In this document: piece by piece, positions 10,566 to 19,350 of the stretch
Layout of the letters: the number at the start of each line of letters is the position of its first letter
Position numbering within the stretch: the first letter of the stretch is position 1
NCBI GenBank assembly: GCA_020630595.1
Contig: JAHDBC010000016.1
Location: 1 to 57,518 of the forward strand
DNA length: 57,518 bases
Direction: 5' to 3'
Source: Planktomarina sp.
GTDB lineage: Bacteria > Pseudomonadota > Alphaproteobacteria > Rhodobacterales > Rhodobacteraceae
Translations under genes and position numbers: made by a program
The notes under the pieces: generated by a model
Database searches by the model: none
What the model saw: the letters and a program-made list of their open reading frames with translations, nothing else
Told to the model about the DNA's origin: nothing

Positions 10566-11500
10566 AGCTGCGCCTCTTGCTGTTTCAATTGGTGCCGCTG
10601 GAACAAGACGATGGGGATGATCAGCACAAACAACAAGATAACCGCCACCGCCGATGCCACCGGCCAATCCCGGTTGTTGTAGAATTCTTCGTACAGGGTT
10701 TTGCCGATCATCAACGTGTCAGACCCGCCCAACAAGCTGGGCACGATGAATTCACCAATCACAGGGATAAAGACCAGAAAACATCCCGCAATCACACCCG
10801 GACGCGACAGCGGCCATGTGATGCGCCAGAACGCTTCGATCTTGGAACAGCCCAAATCCTGCGCCGCTTCCAACAGGGACCCGTCCATCCGGTCAAGCGC
10901 TGCGTAGATTGGCAGGATCATGAACGGCAGATACACATAGACCATTCCGATATAGACAGCCGTATTGGTGTTGATGATCCGCAATTCCGGCAGACCCAAC
11001 CACCCCAACACCATGTTCAAAAATCCTTCGTTCGACAGAATGCCAATCCACGCATAGACGCGGATCAGAAAGCTGGACCAAAACGGAATGATGATCAGCA
11101 TGATCAGCAGCGGGCGCAAATGGCGCGGGGCACGGGCGATGGCATAAGCCATGGGATAGCCCACCGCCAAAGCGATAATCGTCGTGATCGCCGCAATCTT
11201 CAGGGACGACGTATAGGCGTTGTAATACAGCGCATCATCAAAAACCCAGATCGGGACAAAGGATGCCACATCCCACGACCCCCAGCTGCCGCTGAACAGC
11301 CAGACATAGTTTTCGAAATCGAACCCTTCGAACATGGCGCGCACGCCTGCCCACCCTTCGGTCAGATCCAGCGTGGGCGTGTAGGGCGGCTGGGCAATTG
11401 CCAGATCAGACAGCGACACTTTGAACACGATGGCAAAGGGCGTCAGAAACAGCAGGATCAACCAGATATAGGGCGGAAACAGATACGGTTTGCGAATCAT
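10562..11500 (-). CDS. potH: Putrescine/polyamine ABC transporter permease PotH
   Basis: Inner-membrane permease of 312 aa. The first membrane segment is YIWLILLFLTPFAIVFKVSL, followed by a large periplasmic loop, then five further segments. The EAA motif reads LEAAQDLGCSKIEAFWRITWPL. ATG 11500 overlaps the ATPase stop by four bases; the preceding 11 in-frame codons lie within that gene. The extended periplasmic loop after segment one is usual for PotB/PotH. Tight ATGA junctions on both sides imply translational coupling within the operon. Confidence 0.88.
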   Translation of the reverse strand: MIRKPYLFPPYIWLILLFLTPFAIVFKVSLSDLAIAQPPYTPTLDLTEGWAGVRAMFEGFDFENYVWLFSGSWGSWDVASFVPIWVFDDALYYNAYTSSLKIAAITTIIALAVGYPMAYAIARAPRHLRPLLIMLIIIPFWSSFLIRVYAWIGILSNEGFLNMVLGWLGLPELRIINTNTAVYIGMVYVYLPFMILPIYAALDRMDGSLLEAAQDLGCSKIEAFWRITWPLSRPGVIAGCFLVFIPVIGEFIVPSLLGGSDTLMIGKTLYEEFYNNRDWPVASAVAVILLFVLIIPIVLFQRHQLKQQEAQL

Positions 11501-12603
11501 TCGGTCAGCACCACGCCAGCGGTTTTGGTCCATGACAGCCAGACCGTGTCATTCCACGTGATATCGCGGCTGGCCAGACGCCGGGCATTGGCCGCTTGCG
11601 CCTTGATCTTCTGACCACCCGGGATTTCCACAACATAGGTCGACAGGTTTCCCAAATAGGCGATATCGATCACCTTCCCTGGCACCTTGTTGATTGCGTC
11701 GGGTTCCTGTTTGCTGATCGCCACTTTTTCAGGTCTTAGCGACAGCCAAACGGTTTCCCCCTGCCCCGCTGTGCCTTGGGCATCAAACGGGGCTTGATCG
11801 GCAGACCAGACAAGGCTGCCATTGATCCATGTGCCTTCGATCAGATTCACGTCCCCGATGAAATCCGCGACATAGCGCGAATTGGGCTGTTCGTACAATG
11901 CGGGGGGTGTCGCGACCTGTTTGATCACCCCTTCGTCCATCACGGCGATCCGGGTCGATACGGTCATGGCTTCTTCCTGATCGTGGGTCACAATCAGGAA
12001 AGTGGTGCCGGTCTTTTCTTGAATATCGACCAGTTCGAACTGGGTTTCCTGCCGCAGCTTTTTATCCAGCGCGCCCAAGGGTTCATCCAGCAACAATACC
12101 TTTGGGGCCTTTGCCAGCGACCGCGCCAAGGCCACACGTTGTTTTTGACCGCCAGACAGTTGATCGGGTTTGCGTTGCGCAAATTTGCCCAGCCGCACCA
12201 GCCGCAGCATTTCTTCGACACGGGCGGCAACCTTGTCTTTGGCCAACCCATCGCGGCGCAGTCCGAACGCGATATTGTCCCACACGTTCATGTGCGGAAA
12301 CAACGCGTAAGATTGAAACATCATGTTCACGGGCCGCTTGTTCGGCGGCACCCCCGCAAGATCCTGCCCGGCCAATGTAATGCGCCCTTGGCTTGCGTCT
12401 TCGAAACCGGCAAGCATGCGCATCAGGGTCGTCTTGCCACAGCCCGATGGCCCCAAAAGCGCAAAGAATTCACCCGGAAAGATATCAAGGCTGATGTCGT
12501 TGATCGCTGTGAACGACCCGAAGGTTTTGGTCACATTTTGATAGGAAATAAGCGGTGTTGCCTGTGGGTCATCCCATGGCGCGAAACCTGTGACATCGGT
12601 CAT
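11497..12603 (-). CDS. potG: Putrescine/polyamine ABC transporter ATP-binding protein PotG
   Basis: ATPase subunit of 368 aa with Walker A GPSGCGKTT (about residues 53-61), signature LSGGQKQRVALARS, Walker B VLLLDEPLGALD and switch His in IVTHDQEEAMT. The C-terminal third is a TOBE regulatory domain (VWLSLRPEKVAIS). It energises uptake through PotHI. A hairpin lies between this gene and potF upstream, which would allow the binding protein to be made in excess. Confidence 0.9.
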   Translation of the reverse strand: MTDVTGFAPWDDPQATPLISYQNVTKTFGSFTAINDISLDIFPGEFFALLGPSGCGKTTLMRMLAGFEDASQGRITLAGQDLAGVPPNKRPVNMMFQSYALFPHMNVWDNIAFGLRRDGLAKDKVAARVEEMLRLVRLGKFAQRKPDQLSGGQKQRVALARSLAKAPKVLLLDEPLGALDKKLRQETQFELVDIQEKTGTTFLIVTHDQEEAMTVSTRIAVMDEGVIKQVATPPALYEQPNSRYVADFIGDVNLIEGTWINGSLVWSADQAPFDAQGTAGQGETVWLSLRPEKVAISKQEPDAINKVPGKVIDIAYLGNLSTYVVEIPGGQKIKAQAANARRLASRDITWNDTVWLSWTKTAGVVLTE

Positions 12604-12625
12604 GGCCCAATCCCTTTGGCGAAGG

Positions 12626-12649
12626 GGGCTGCCCCATGTGGGACAGCCC
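12626..12649 (-). terminator. Intercistronic hairpin between potF and potG
   Basis: GGGCTG(T)CCC pairs with GGG(C)CAGCCC around a four-base loop, with a single mismatch, in the 54-base gap after potF. No T-run follows, so it is more likely an mRNA-stabilising or partial attenuation element than a full terminator; this arrangement is common after periplasmic binding protein genes. Confidence 0.5.
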
Positions 12650-12657
12650 GAATGTGT

Positions 12658-13743
12658 TTACTGGCCTGACTTCACGCGGGTCCAGGCGCGGGTGACCAGA
12701 CGCTGGAACCGGGGTGGAAAGGCTTCCAGTGTGTACAGGTTCGCCAGTGTCGCTTCGTTCGGATAAATCGCCGGATCACCGATCAGGTCGTCTTCCAGCA
12801 TCGGCTGTGCCGCTGCGTTGCCGCTGGCATAGTACACATAATTCGACGCCGCCGCGGAATTTTCCGCATCCAGCATGAAGTTGATGAACTTGTGTGCTGC
12901 ATCCGGGTTTGGCGCATCCGCCGGGATCGCGAATTGGTCAAACCACATCAGTGCGCCTTCGGATGGGATCGAATAGCCCACTTCCACGCCATTTTCCGCA
13001 TCCAACGCGCGATAGTATGCTTGGAACACATCGCCCGACCAGCCAAAGGCCAAACAGATTTCACCATTCGCAAGCGCAGAGATATATTCGGAACTGTCGA
13101 ACTTGCTAATGTAAGGGCGCACGGCGTCCAGCACTTCGACGGCGGCATCCAGATCAGCAGGATCCTGGCTTGTTGGGTCTTTGCCCAGATACGCCATCGC
13201 CGCAGGCAAGACTTCGGTCGGCGCATCCAAAACATAGATACCGCACGACGACAGCTTTTCCGCATTCGCAGGATCAAACAACAAAGACAGGCTTGTCAGA
13301 TCGGCATCTTCGCCCAGCGCTTCGGCCACTTTGGTCGCGTTGTACCCGATGCCCGTGGTGCCCCACATGTAATTCACCGAATACTGCTGACCCGGGTCAT
13401 AGACTTCGGTCCGGCCCTGAATGACATCCCAAAGGTTGCCGAAATTGGACAGTTTGGATTTATCCAGCGGCTGGAATACACCCGCCTGAATTTGGCGTTG
13501 CAGGAACGAAGCAGATGGCACCACAACGTCATAACCTGTGCCCCCGGCCAACAGTTTGGTTTCCAAAACTTCGTTTGAATCGAACACGTCGTAGATGATC
13601 TTGATGCCGGTTTCTTCGGTGAATTTGTCCAGCAGACTTTCTTCGATGTAATCGGACCAGTTGTAAACCCGCACCTCTTCCGCAAAGGCGGCAGAGGTTC
13701 CGGCGATCAGCGCTGCGATGGCAGCGGTCAGGCGCAATGTCAT
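12658..13743 (-). CDS. potF: Putrescine-binding periplasmic protein PotF
   Basis: Periplasmic binding protein of 361 aa with a signal peptide (MTLRLTAAIAALIAGTSAAFA, cleavage after AFA). The mature part opens VRVYNWSDYIEE and continues YDVFDSNEVLE and VVPSASFLQRQ, very close to E. coli PotF; GEICLAFGWSGDVFQA and the terminal TRAWTRVKSGQ also match. ATG 13743 is chosen because it gives a clean signal peptide. Polyamine specificity is strongly suggested, with putrescine more likely than spermidine because of the resemblance to PotF rather than PotD. Confidence 0.9.
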   Translation of the reverse strand: MTLRLTAAIAALIAGTSAAFAEEVRVYNWSDYIEESLLDKFTEETGIKIIYDVFDSNEVLETKLLAGGTGYDVVVPSASFLQRQIQAGVFQPLDKSKLSNFGNLWDVIQGRTEVYDPGQQYSVNYMWGTTGIGYNATKVAEALGEDADLTSLSLLFDPANAEKLSSCGIYVLDAPTEVLPAAMAYLGKDPTSQDPADLDAAVEVLDAVRPYISKFDSSEYISALANGEICLAFGWSGDVFQAYYRALDAENGVEVGYSIPSEGALMWFDQFAIPADAPNPDAAHKFINFMLDAENSAAASNYVYYASGNAAAQPMLEDDLIGDPAIYPNEATLANLYTLEAFPPRFQRLVTRAWTRVKSGQ

Positions 13744-13820
13744 AGCATACTCCCATAGTGCTTTTGCATTGGCAGACAGACTTTCTAAGGTTCCGGGAAA
13801 TTGCAAGGATTCTTGCGCGG

Positions 13821-15485
13821 CTATGTTGCCTGATCCCGGATTTGCTGAATCGTTTGGCGCGGTGTGATTGCATCCTTTGCAACGTGCAGATCCAGCACCG
13901 CCCCCGCAGGATGCGCAAGGGCCGCAAGAAACGCGGCTTCGAAATCTTCGGTGGCGCGCACGGTTTGGCCGTACATGCCATAAGCCCCGGCCAGTTGCGC
14001 AAAATCGGGGTTGCGCAATTCAGTGCCACTGACCCGCCCGGGATAGGCGCGTTCCTGATGCATGCGAATGGTGCCATAGGTGCCGTTGTTCACAATCAGA
14101 ATGACCGGCCCGGTCCCGGCTTCCATTGCGGTTCCCAGTTCCTGACAATTCATCTGAAAGTCGCCGTCACCGGCAAAGCAGATCACCTGTCGATCAGGGC
14201 TGGCAATTTTCGCGGCAACGGCGGCAGGCACGCCGTAGCCCATCGCACCGGACTGCGGCGCCAACAACCGCATATCCGCGCCATATCGCAAGAACTTGTT
14301 CGGCCAATTTGCAAAATTTCCGGCCCCATTGGTGACCACGGCATCCGATTCCAGATGCGATTGCACAATCGCCGTAACCGCCGCCATATCGACCGGCCCG
14401 GGTTGTGCGGGCACCATCTGGCCGCTTTCATACCCCGCCCTGCAGTCGCGCACCCAATCTGCGCGGTGGGTGGGCGGCGATACGCGGCCGCGCAGCGCCA
14501 AAAGACAGGCCGCTGGCCCCGATACAACACACTGATCCGCCCGGATCACCTTTCCAAATTCATCCGCCGACCTGTGAATATGGGAAATCCATTGGTTTGG
14601 GCGATCATCGGGATACAGCGTATAGGTGTCCGTGGTCATTTCCCCGAAACGGATGTTCAAACCAATCACGCAATCTGCGGTTTGCAGGATAGAACGGGTG
14701 TTCGGTGTCATCGCGACGCCGGCTTCGCCCACATACAGCGGGTGGGTGTTGTCAAACAGGTCATGGCTGCGAAACACGGTGATGACGGGGCATGCGGCAT
14801 GTTCTGCAAAATCTGAAAGTGCGGCGCGGTCCTTTTGCGACCATCCCCCGCCGCCCACAATCATCACGGGCCGTTCCGCCTGTGACAGGCGCGCGGCCAG
14901 TTGATCCATCGCATCGGGATCTGGTGCAGGATCAACGGGTGGCGAAAACGGGCGCAACACCGGTTCTGGCGCCAAATCCCGCAGCATATCTTCGGGCAAT
15001 GCCACAACCACTGGGCCCGGGCGCCCAGACAGCGCTTTGGTCCATGCGTGAATAACACCTTCGGCGACACGGTCGGCCCGGGTGATTTCGGTGGCCCATT
15101 TCACCATCGGGCCAAACACTTGGCGGTAGTCCAGTTCCTGAAACGCTTCGCGGCCCTGATGGTCCGTGCCCACCTGCCCCACAAACAGGATCATCGGGGT
15201 CGACGCCTGCATTGCCGTGTGCACACCAATGGCGGCGTTGGTCGCCCCGGGTCCACGGGTGACAAAGCACAGCCCAACCTGCCCTGTCAGCTTGGCCCAG
15301 GCTTCGGCCATGTAAGCCGCGCCGCCTTCCTGCCGGGTCAGGGTGAACGTGAATTCGTTTGCGTGATCATGAAATGCATCCAGCACGGCCAGATAGCTTT
15401 CCCCCGGCACGCCGAACCCTTGGCGCGCACCCAGATGCAAAAGCGTATCCACCAGTATCTGGCCGCCCGTTTTCATTTGCGTCAT
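13821..15485 (-). CDS. Thiamine-diphosphate-dependent enzyme, acetolactate synthase large-subunit-like
   Basis: Three-domain ThDP enzyme of 554 aa. The N-terminal Pyr domain has the activating Glu in TRQEGGAAYMAEAWAK and RGPGATNAAIGVH; the C-terminal PP domain has the metal/ThDP motif GDGDFQMNCQELGTA followed by the NN pair in VNNGTYGTI. It belongs with acetolactate synthase, glyoxylate carboligase and oxalyl-CoA decarboxylase relatives. There is no small regulatory subunit beside it, so it is unlikely to be the housekeeping IlvB. ATG 15485 has GGGGA upstream. The substrate is unknown; it lies upstream of the putrescine transporter on the same strand. Confidence 0.75.
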   Translation of the reverse strand: MTQMKTGGQILVDTLLHLGARQGFGVPGESYLAVLDAFHDHANEFTFTLTRQEGGAAYMAEAWAKLTGQVGLCFVTRGPGATNAAIGVHTAMQASTPMILFVGQVGTDHQGREAFQELDYRQVFGPMVKWATEITRADRVAEGVIHAWTKALSGRPGPVVVALPEDMLRDLAPEPVLRPFSPPVDPAPDPDAMDQLAARLSQAERPVMIVGGGGWSQKDRAALSDFAEHAACPVITVFRSHDLFDNTHPLYVGEAGVAMTPNTRSILQTADCVIGLNIRFGEMTTDTYTLYPDDRPNQWISHIHRSADEFGKVIRADQCVVSGPAACLLALRGRVSPPTHRADWVRDCRAGYESGQMVPAQPGPVDMAAVTAIVQSHLESDAVVTNGAGNFANWPNKFLRYGADMRLLAPQSGAMGYGVPAAVAAKIASPDRQVICFAGDGDFQMNCQELGTAMEAGTGPVILIVNNGTYGTIRMHQERAYPGRVSGTELRNPDFAQLAGAYGMYGQTVRATEDFEAAFLAALAHPAGAVLDLHVAKDAITPRQTIQQIRDQAT

Positions 15486-15568
15486 CTTGATCCCCTGCCG
15501 TTTGCAACGGATCAAATCAGGTATTGGCAGGCGATTGAAGGGCGATTTTGACCCGGCTGGTCAGAATG

Positions 15569-16495
15569 CTAAACAGCCCGCAGCGGCGCAATGTGTTTGG
15601 AGTGTTCCAAATGAGGGCGCAGCTGTCCCAAAAGCGCCTGACCGTAATCGCATTTCTGCAGCGCCACGCCCAACCGCGTGAACCGGTCGCGGCAAATCTG
15701 ATCTGTTTGAAAGGCCGCCAATTCGGGCGATCCGATGATCCGCCCCGTGGTGCGTTGCACATGTTCGACATGGCACCCCGCCGCCCAAAGATCGTATTGG
15801 GTGCCGGTGTCCAGCCAAACAGTGTCCTGGTTCAACCGGCTGGCGGTCAGTTTCCCGGCTGCCCGGTACACATCCAAAAGATCGATGATTTCCAGTTCCC
15901 CGCGTTCAGACGGTTCCAACCAATCCGCCCACAAACGGGCATGGTGATCAAACACATAAAGACCCAGGACAACATCATCGGATTGCGGCACATCGGGCTT
16001 TTCCCACAGATCCGTGACAACCCCGGCCCCGTTGAATTTGGCGACCCCGAATTGGGTCGGGTCCTCATGGCGCATGGTGAAAATCTGCGCCCCATCGGCA
16101 CGCGAAAGCGCATGTGACACCTGCCGTGCCACATCGGGCCCGTCGATCAGATTATCGCCCAGCGCCAGAACGAAGGGGCTGTCCCCCAGAAACGCATTGG
16201 CCAAGATCGGCGCCTGCGCAATCCCGGCGGGGGCCGCCTGTTCGATGAACGTCAGCCGCACACCAAACTGTGCCCCAGTCCCCAAAAGCTGTTCAAACAA
16301 TGCGCGTTGATCCGGCCTGACAATAATGGCGATATCGTTCACCCCGGCTTCGATCAAAAGGGCAAGCGGATAATAGATCATCGGCTTGTCAAAGACTGGC
16401 ATCAGTTGTTTCGAAACGCCTTGGGTCAGGCTGCCCAATCGGCTGCCTGTGCCACCGGCAAGAATGATGCCTTTGCGCGTCAGGTTTTCCGTCAT
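15569..16495 (-). CDS. rfbA: Glucose-1-phosphate thymidylyltransferase RfbA
   Basis: First enzyme of dTDP-sugar synthesis, making dTDP-glucose from dTTP and glucose-1-phosphate. The signature ILAGGTGSRLGSLTQGVSKQ (residues 11-30) and MPVFDKPMIYYPL are typical RmlA/RfbA, and the metal site lies in LALGDNLIDG. All catalytic motifs look intact. ATG 16495 overlaps the stop of the RmlD-like gene (ATGA). It is last in a three-gene operon whose other two members have lost key SDR residues, so it may be the only functional dTDP-sugar enzyme here. RmlC, the 3,5-epimerase, is absent from the window. Confidence 0.88.
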   Translation of the reverse strand: MTENLTRKGIILAGGTGSRLGSLTQGVSKQLMPVFDKPMIYYPLALLIEAGVNDIAIIVRPDQRALFEQLLGTGAQFGVRLTFIEQAAPAGIAQAPILANAFLGDSPFVLALGDNLIDGPDVARQVSHALSRADGAQIFTMRHEDPTQFGVAKFNGAGVVTDLWEKPDVPQSDDVVLGLYVFDHHARLWADWLEPSERGELEIIDLLDVYRAAGKLTASRLNQDTVWLDTGTQYDLWAAGCHVEHVQRTTGRIIGSPELAAFQTDQICRDRFTRLGVALQKCDYGQALLGQLRPHLEHSKHIAPLRAV

Positions 16496-17352
16496 GCGAC
16501 GAACCTTTCCGATTTTTGGGTCACAAGTGTCTTGCGCAGGGCGGCCCGCCAGTTTGGACGGCCAAGGCCAAACACGGCCTGCGTCGTGCGGCAATCAAGC
16601 CGCGCATGGGATATGACCCGTGGATAGGGCCATAGATCCCGGGCCGCGGCGGTTTCAATCTGGCTGGGGGCGTCATCTGATGCCAACGCCAGCCGTTGGG
16701 CAAAGCCCGCAAGGGTGATGTTTTGATCCCCGGCAAAATGATAGATGCCCGCTTTTTCCGGCTGGTTGACCAGCGTTGCGGCCATGGTCAGCAAAGCAGC
16801 GGCCAGATCGAATGCGGGGGTCGGCGCGGCCTCTATGCCTTGTGGAACGCGCCAGACGGACCCGTCGCGCATGATACCGGCTTCGGCAAAGATTTGACTG
16901 TCACCCTGCCCAAACACCCACGTGCTGCGCACGATCGCGGTTCTGGCATGGGTGTTCTGAACACCGATTTCGCCCGACCACAGGCTTTGACCCAGGGTGG
17001 TGATGGGTTCGGCCGTGTCAGACGGAACATACGCCATCGCAAGCCTGCCATCGAACACATCCGCACTGCTTTGAAAGACAAACGGAATATCCAACCGGGC
17101 ACATGTCGCCGCAATCGCCTGCGGTGTTCCGGCATTTACAGCCTGTGCAAAGCCGGGATCACGCTGCGCAATATCGGCATCGCGGCACCCGGCCAGATAC
17201 AAGACCGCCACCGGCGACACATCTTCGACCAGATCGGCGCAATCTGCAGGGCGCCGTGGGTCTGCCGTTTGATTGGACAGCACCACAACCCCGGGCACAT
17301 TGGACAAGATGGGATCAAGCGGGCCGCCGGACCCAAACACAAGAACCGTCAC
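16492..17352 (-). CDS. RmlD-like (dTDP-4-dehydrorhamnose reductase family) protein lacking the catalytic Tyr/Lys
   Basis: An SDR-fold protein of 286 aa. SSADVFDG (residues 95-102) corresponds to the RmlD STDYVFDG strand and VRSTWVFGQGD (about 141-151) to the conserved VRxxWVFG. The catalytic YGxSK of RmlD reads LGQSL (120-124) here, so both Tyr and Lys are Leu. The N-terminal cofactor loop is GSGGPLDP instead of GxxGQLG. Reductase activity by the normal mechanism is therefore unlikely. The start is GTG 17352, overlapping the upstream TGA (GTGA). It could be a binding or regulatory pseudoenzyme, or act on another substrate. Confidence 0.72.
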   Translation of the reverse strand: MTVLVFGSGGPLDPILSNVPGVVVLSNQTADPRRPADCADLVEDVSPVAVLYLAGCRDADIAQRDPGFAQAVNAGTPQAIAATCARLDIPFVFQSSADVFDGRLAMAYVPSDTAEPITTLGQSLWSGEIGVQNTHARTAIVRSTWVFGQGDSQIFAEAGIMRDGSVWRVPQGIEAAPTPAFDLAAALLTMAATLVNQPEKAGIYHFAGDQNITLAGFAQRLALASDDAPSQIETAAARDLWPYPRVISHARLDCRTTQAVFGLGRPNWRAALRKTLVTQKSERFVA

Positions 17353-18320
17353 GCCGCTGCCTCTTGCACCAGGGGTTCGTCGGCTTGTTGGGAAGGGGGT
17401 TTTGAAATCTGGCCCTGCTTCAGCGCCCAGCGCACGGTTTTGTTGAAAGCACGCGGATAGGGCGTATGGCCCAGAACAAGTTCGGATCCTTCGGGGGCGA
17501 CCTGATTGGGGGGGGATGCATCCGCCGCCGCAATCACATCGATGAAATCGCGATAGTCCCCGGTTTCGACCGGCCGTTGGCGCTGCAAAGCATTCGCAAT
17601 CTGGCGGGCAACACCCAATGGGCGGATTTTGCGCGGGCCGGTGAACGTGTAGCTGCCGCCTGTTTCGGCATCCGTCGCCGCCCACAAAAGCGCATCTGCG
17701 TAGTCGTCAACAAAGATCAGATCGACCGCCGTCCGGGGCCCATCCGGAATGGAAATTCCACGCCCCTGCACAAGACGCCGCATGGTGATGGCGATAGGGT
17801 CCGCCGGGCTTTGACGTGGCCCAAACGCAGCAGGCGCAAAGCTGTTGACCACGGGCAAACGATGGCGATCACAATAGGCTTTCGCCACCAACCGCGCCGA
17901 TTCATGGGATGCGCGATAGGGGCTAAGCGATGTCGTGTCGCGCGCGGGCATCGCGTGGGCCAAAACGATCCGCGGCACTTGCGCAGAATGACAGGCCCGC
18001 AAGACCGTTTCCATGCCCAGCACATTGGTGCGCAGCATCTGCGACGTTGGATCATCGGACAGCGAATGCGGCCCTTCTTGTGCCAGGTGGATCACAGCGT
18101 CGGGTTCGGATTGTTCGATCACATCAGACAGACTGCGCAAATCCGTGACATCGCCGGGCATCAATGCATAGTTGGGCGCATCTTCCAAATCCCAGATATC
18201 GGCAAGCGTGGCAGACGCCGTCAGCGCATCATAATTTATGATGTCATGCCCCGCTTGAACGGCGCTGCGGATCAAAGCAGAGCCAACAAACCCCGCGCCA
18301 CCTGTTACAACCAATCGCAT
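17349..18320 (-). CDS. RmlB-like NAD-dependent epimerase/dehydratase family protein with altered active site
   Basis: An extended SDR of 323 aa. The cofactor motif TGGAGFVGSA (residues 6-15) is intact. In dTDP-glucose 4,6-dehydratase the active site has a Thr-Asp-Glu strand and SPYSASK; here the strand reads VLAHAMPAR (119-127) and SPYRASH (133-139), so the Thr-Asp-Glu is lost, the Tyr is kept and the Lys is His. The loop between these two parts is also short. Normal 4,6-dehydration is unlikely. It heads the operon with the RmlD-like gene and rfbA, joined by 4-base overlaps. ATG 18320 gives a proper Rossmann N-terminus. Confidence 0.75.
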   Translation of the reverse strand: MRLVVTGGAGFVGSALIRSAVQAGHDIINYDALTASATLADIWDLEDAPNYALMPGDVTDLRSLSDVIEQSEPDAVIHLAQEGPHSLSDDPTSQMLRTNVLGMETVLRACHSAQVPRIVLAHAMPARDTTSLSPYRASHESARLVAKAYCDRHRLPVVNSFAPAAFGPRQSPADPIAITMRRLVQGRGISIPDGPRTAVDLIFVDDYADALLWAATDAETGGSYTFTGPRKIRPLGVARQIANALQRQRPVETGDYRDFIDVIAAADASPPNQVAPEGSELVLGHTPYPRAFNKTVRWALKQGQISKPPSQQADEPLVQEAAA

Positions 18321-18484
18321 CGCATTCCCCTTGTGTTACGGGCCTTCAGTCAAGGGTAAGCTGGCGTAAATTGGTAAGTATCGGGTGAACGAAACCCCGA
18401 AAAATCAAAATTGAAGCGTAAGAAATTGAAACGGGTTTCCATCCGGGCAGGACACGGGCTGCATACCATCCGCGCAGCATCCGA

Positions 18485-18506
18485 GGCCCGCCAAAATGGC
18501 GGGTCG
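18485..18506. terminator. Hairpin between two surface-sugar operons
   Basis: CCCGCC pairs with GGCGGG around AAAAT in the 212-base gap downstream of the rhamnosyltransferase-like gene (minus strand) and upstream of the RmlB-like gene. It lacks a T-run on either strand, so termination is uncertain. The remainder of the gap shows no convincing gene; a possible minus-strand promoter reads TTGACT near 18350. Confidence 0.35.
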
Positions 18507-18532
18507 AATGGGGCCTGTGACAGGGATTGGTT

Positions 18533-19315
18533 TTATGTAGGCAGCTGGCCAATCAACATTGGCAGAAAGGTTTCAACGTCACCCGGTTGATCCGTGGGCG
18601 CATCAGGGGCCCCAGACAGGCTTTCGCGATCATTGTACGCATGGATCGATTTTGCAAACATCGGCCGGTCTGTCATGATACAGCTGCAGCGTTGCACACG
18701 GTCCACCGGCGTGTTTTGAACCAGCGCCGATGCGGTCGTGCGGGGCTTGCCAATCAGCGCATAACCGGGTGCATAGATCGGGCGGTGATCTGGCGCGACA
18801 TCCACAATCACATCATCAGACCATTCCAGCCGAACCCCCGACGCGAAATTCAAAAATGTCGCTTCGCCCGCAAAATGTTCAGCGGTTTGAATGCGCGCGG
18901 CTTCTGCCTTGCACAGTTCTACAAAATCCACGGCCACCCCATCATCATCATCAAGGGCGCACTGGATGATCGCATCATCTTCGCCCAATGCGGTGCACAC
19001 AGCGTTGCGCATTTCATTCCAACTGCGCGACGGGCCCCGTTCCAAAATCGTCACACGGTCTTGGCCCAGATAATTGTCGCACAAATCCCGAAGCGTTGTG
19101 CGGGTCGCAGCCGGCAGCGCCTCTGCCACCAGAAGGTGCAGGTGAAAATCATCATCTGTCTGATCCGCAATGGATGCCAGCGTGACTTTTTCGAACATCG
19201 CCAGTCGCGCCGCCAACCGATCAGACGCCAAAGCCCGATCCGCATGATCGGCCGTTTTGGACCGCCAACCCAGTTTTCCAACAAAGGAAAATCGCGTTTG
19301 AAACACCAGCTGCAT
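18533..19315 (-). CDS. Putative rhamnosyltransferase family glycosyltransferase
   Basis: A 260-residue protein resembling the 'putative rhamnosyl transferase' family common in Rhodobacterales. It begins with the RFSFVGKLGWRS segment, then a GT-A-like core with SIADQTDDDFHLHLL and a DDDDG run (about residues 120-125) that is a good candidate metal-binding DXD motif. No signal peptide or membrane segment is seen, so it probably acts at the cytoplasmic face. The rhamnosyl label is a family name, not proven chemistry. It may use a product of the adjacent dTDP-sugar operon, or cooperate with the two glycosyltransferases upstream on the same strand. Confidence 0.7.
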   Translation of the reverse strand: MQLVFQTRFSFVGKLGWRSKTADHADRALASDRLAARLAMFEKVTLASIADQTDDDFHLHLLVAEALPAATRTTLRDLCDNYLGQDRVTILERGPSRSWNEMRNAVCTALGEDDAIIQCALDDDDGVAVDFVELCKAEAARIQTAEHFAGEATFLNFASGVRLEWSDDVIVDVAPDHRPIYAPGYALIGKPRTTASALVQNTPVDRVQRCSCIMTDRPMFAKSIHAYNDRESLSGAPDAPTDQPGDVETFLPMLIGQLPT

Positions 19316-19350
19316 CGACGTGCCTTTCTCAGACCTTGGTTTGGGGTAGG

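Noticed and set aside
18346-18552. Small open frame in the gap between the two surface-sugar operons
   Set aside because: It crosses a hairpin, overlaps the end of the rhamnosyltransferase-like gene, and has no ribosome site or recognisable product.
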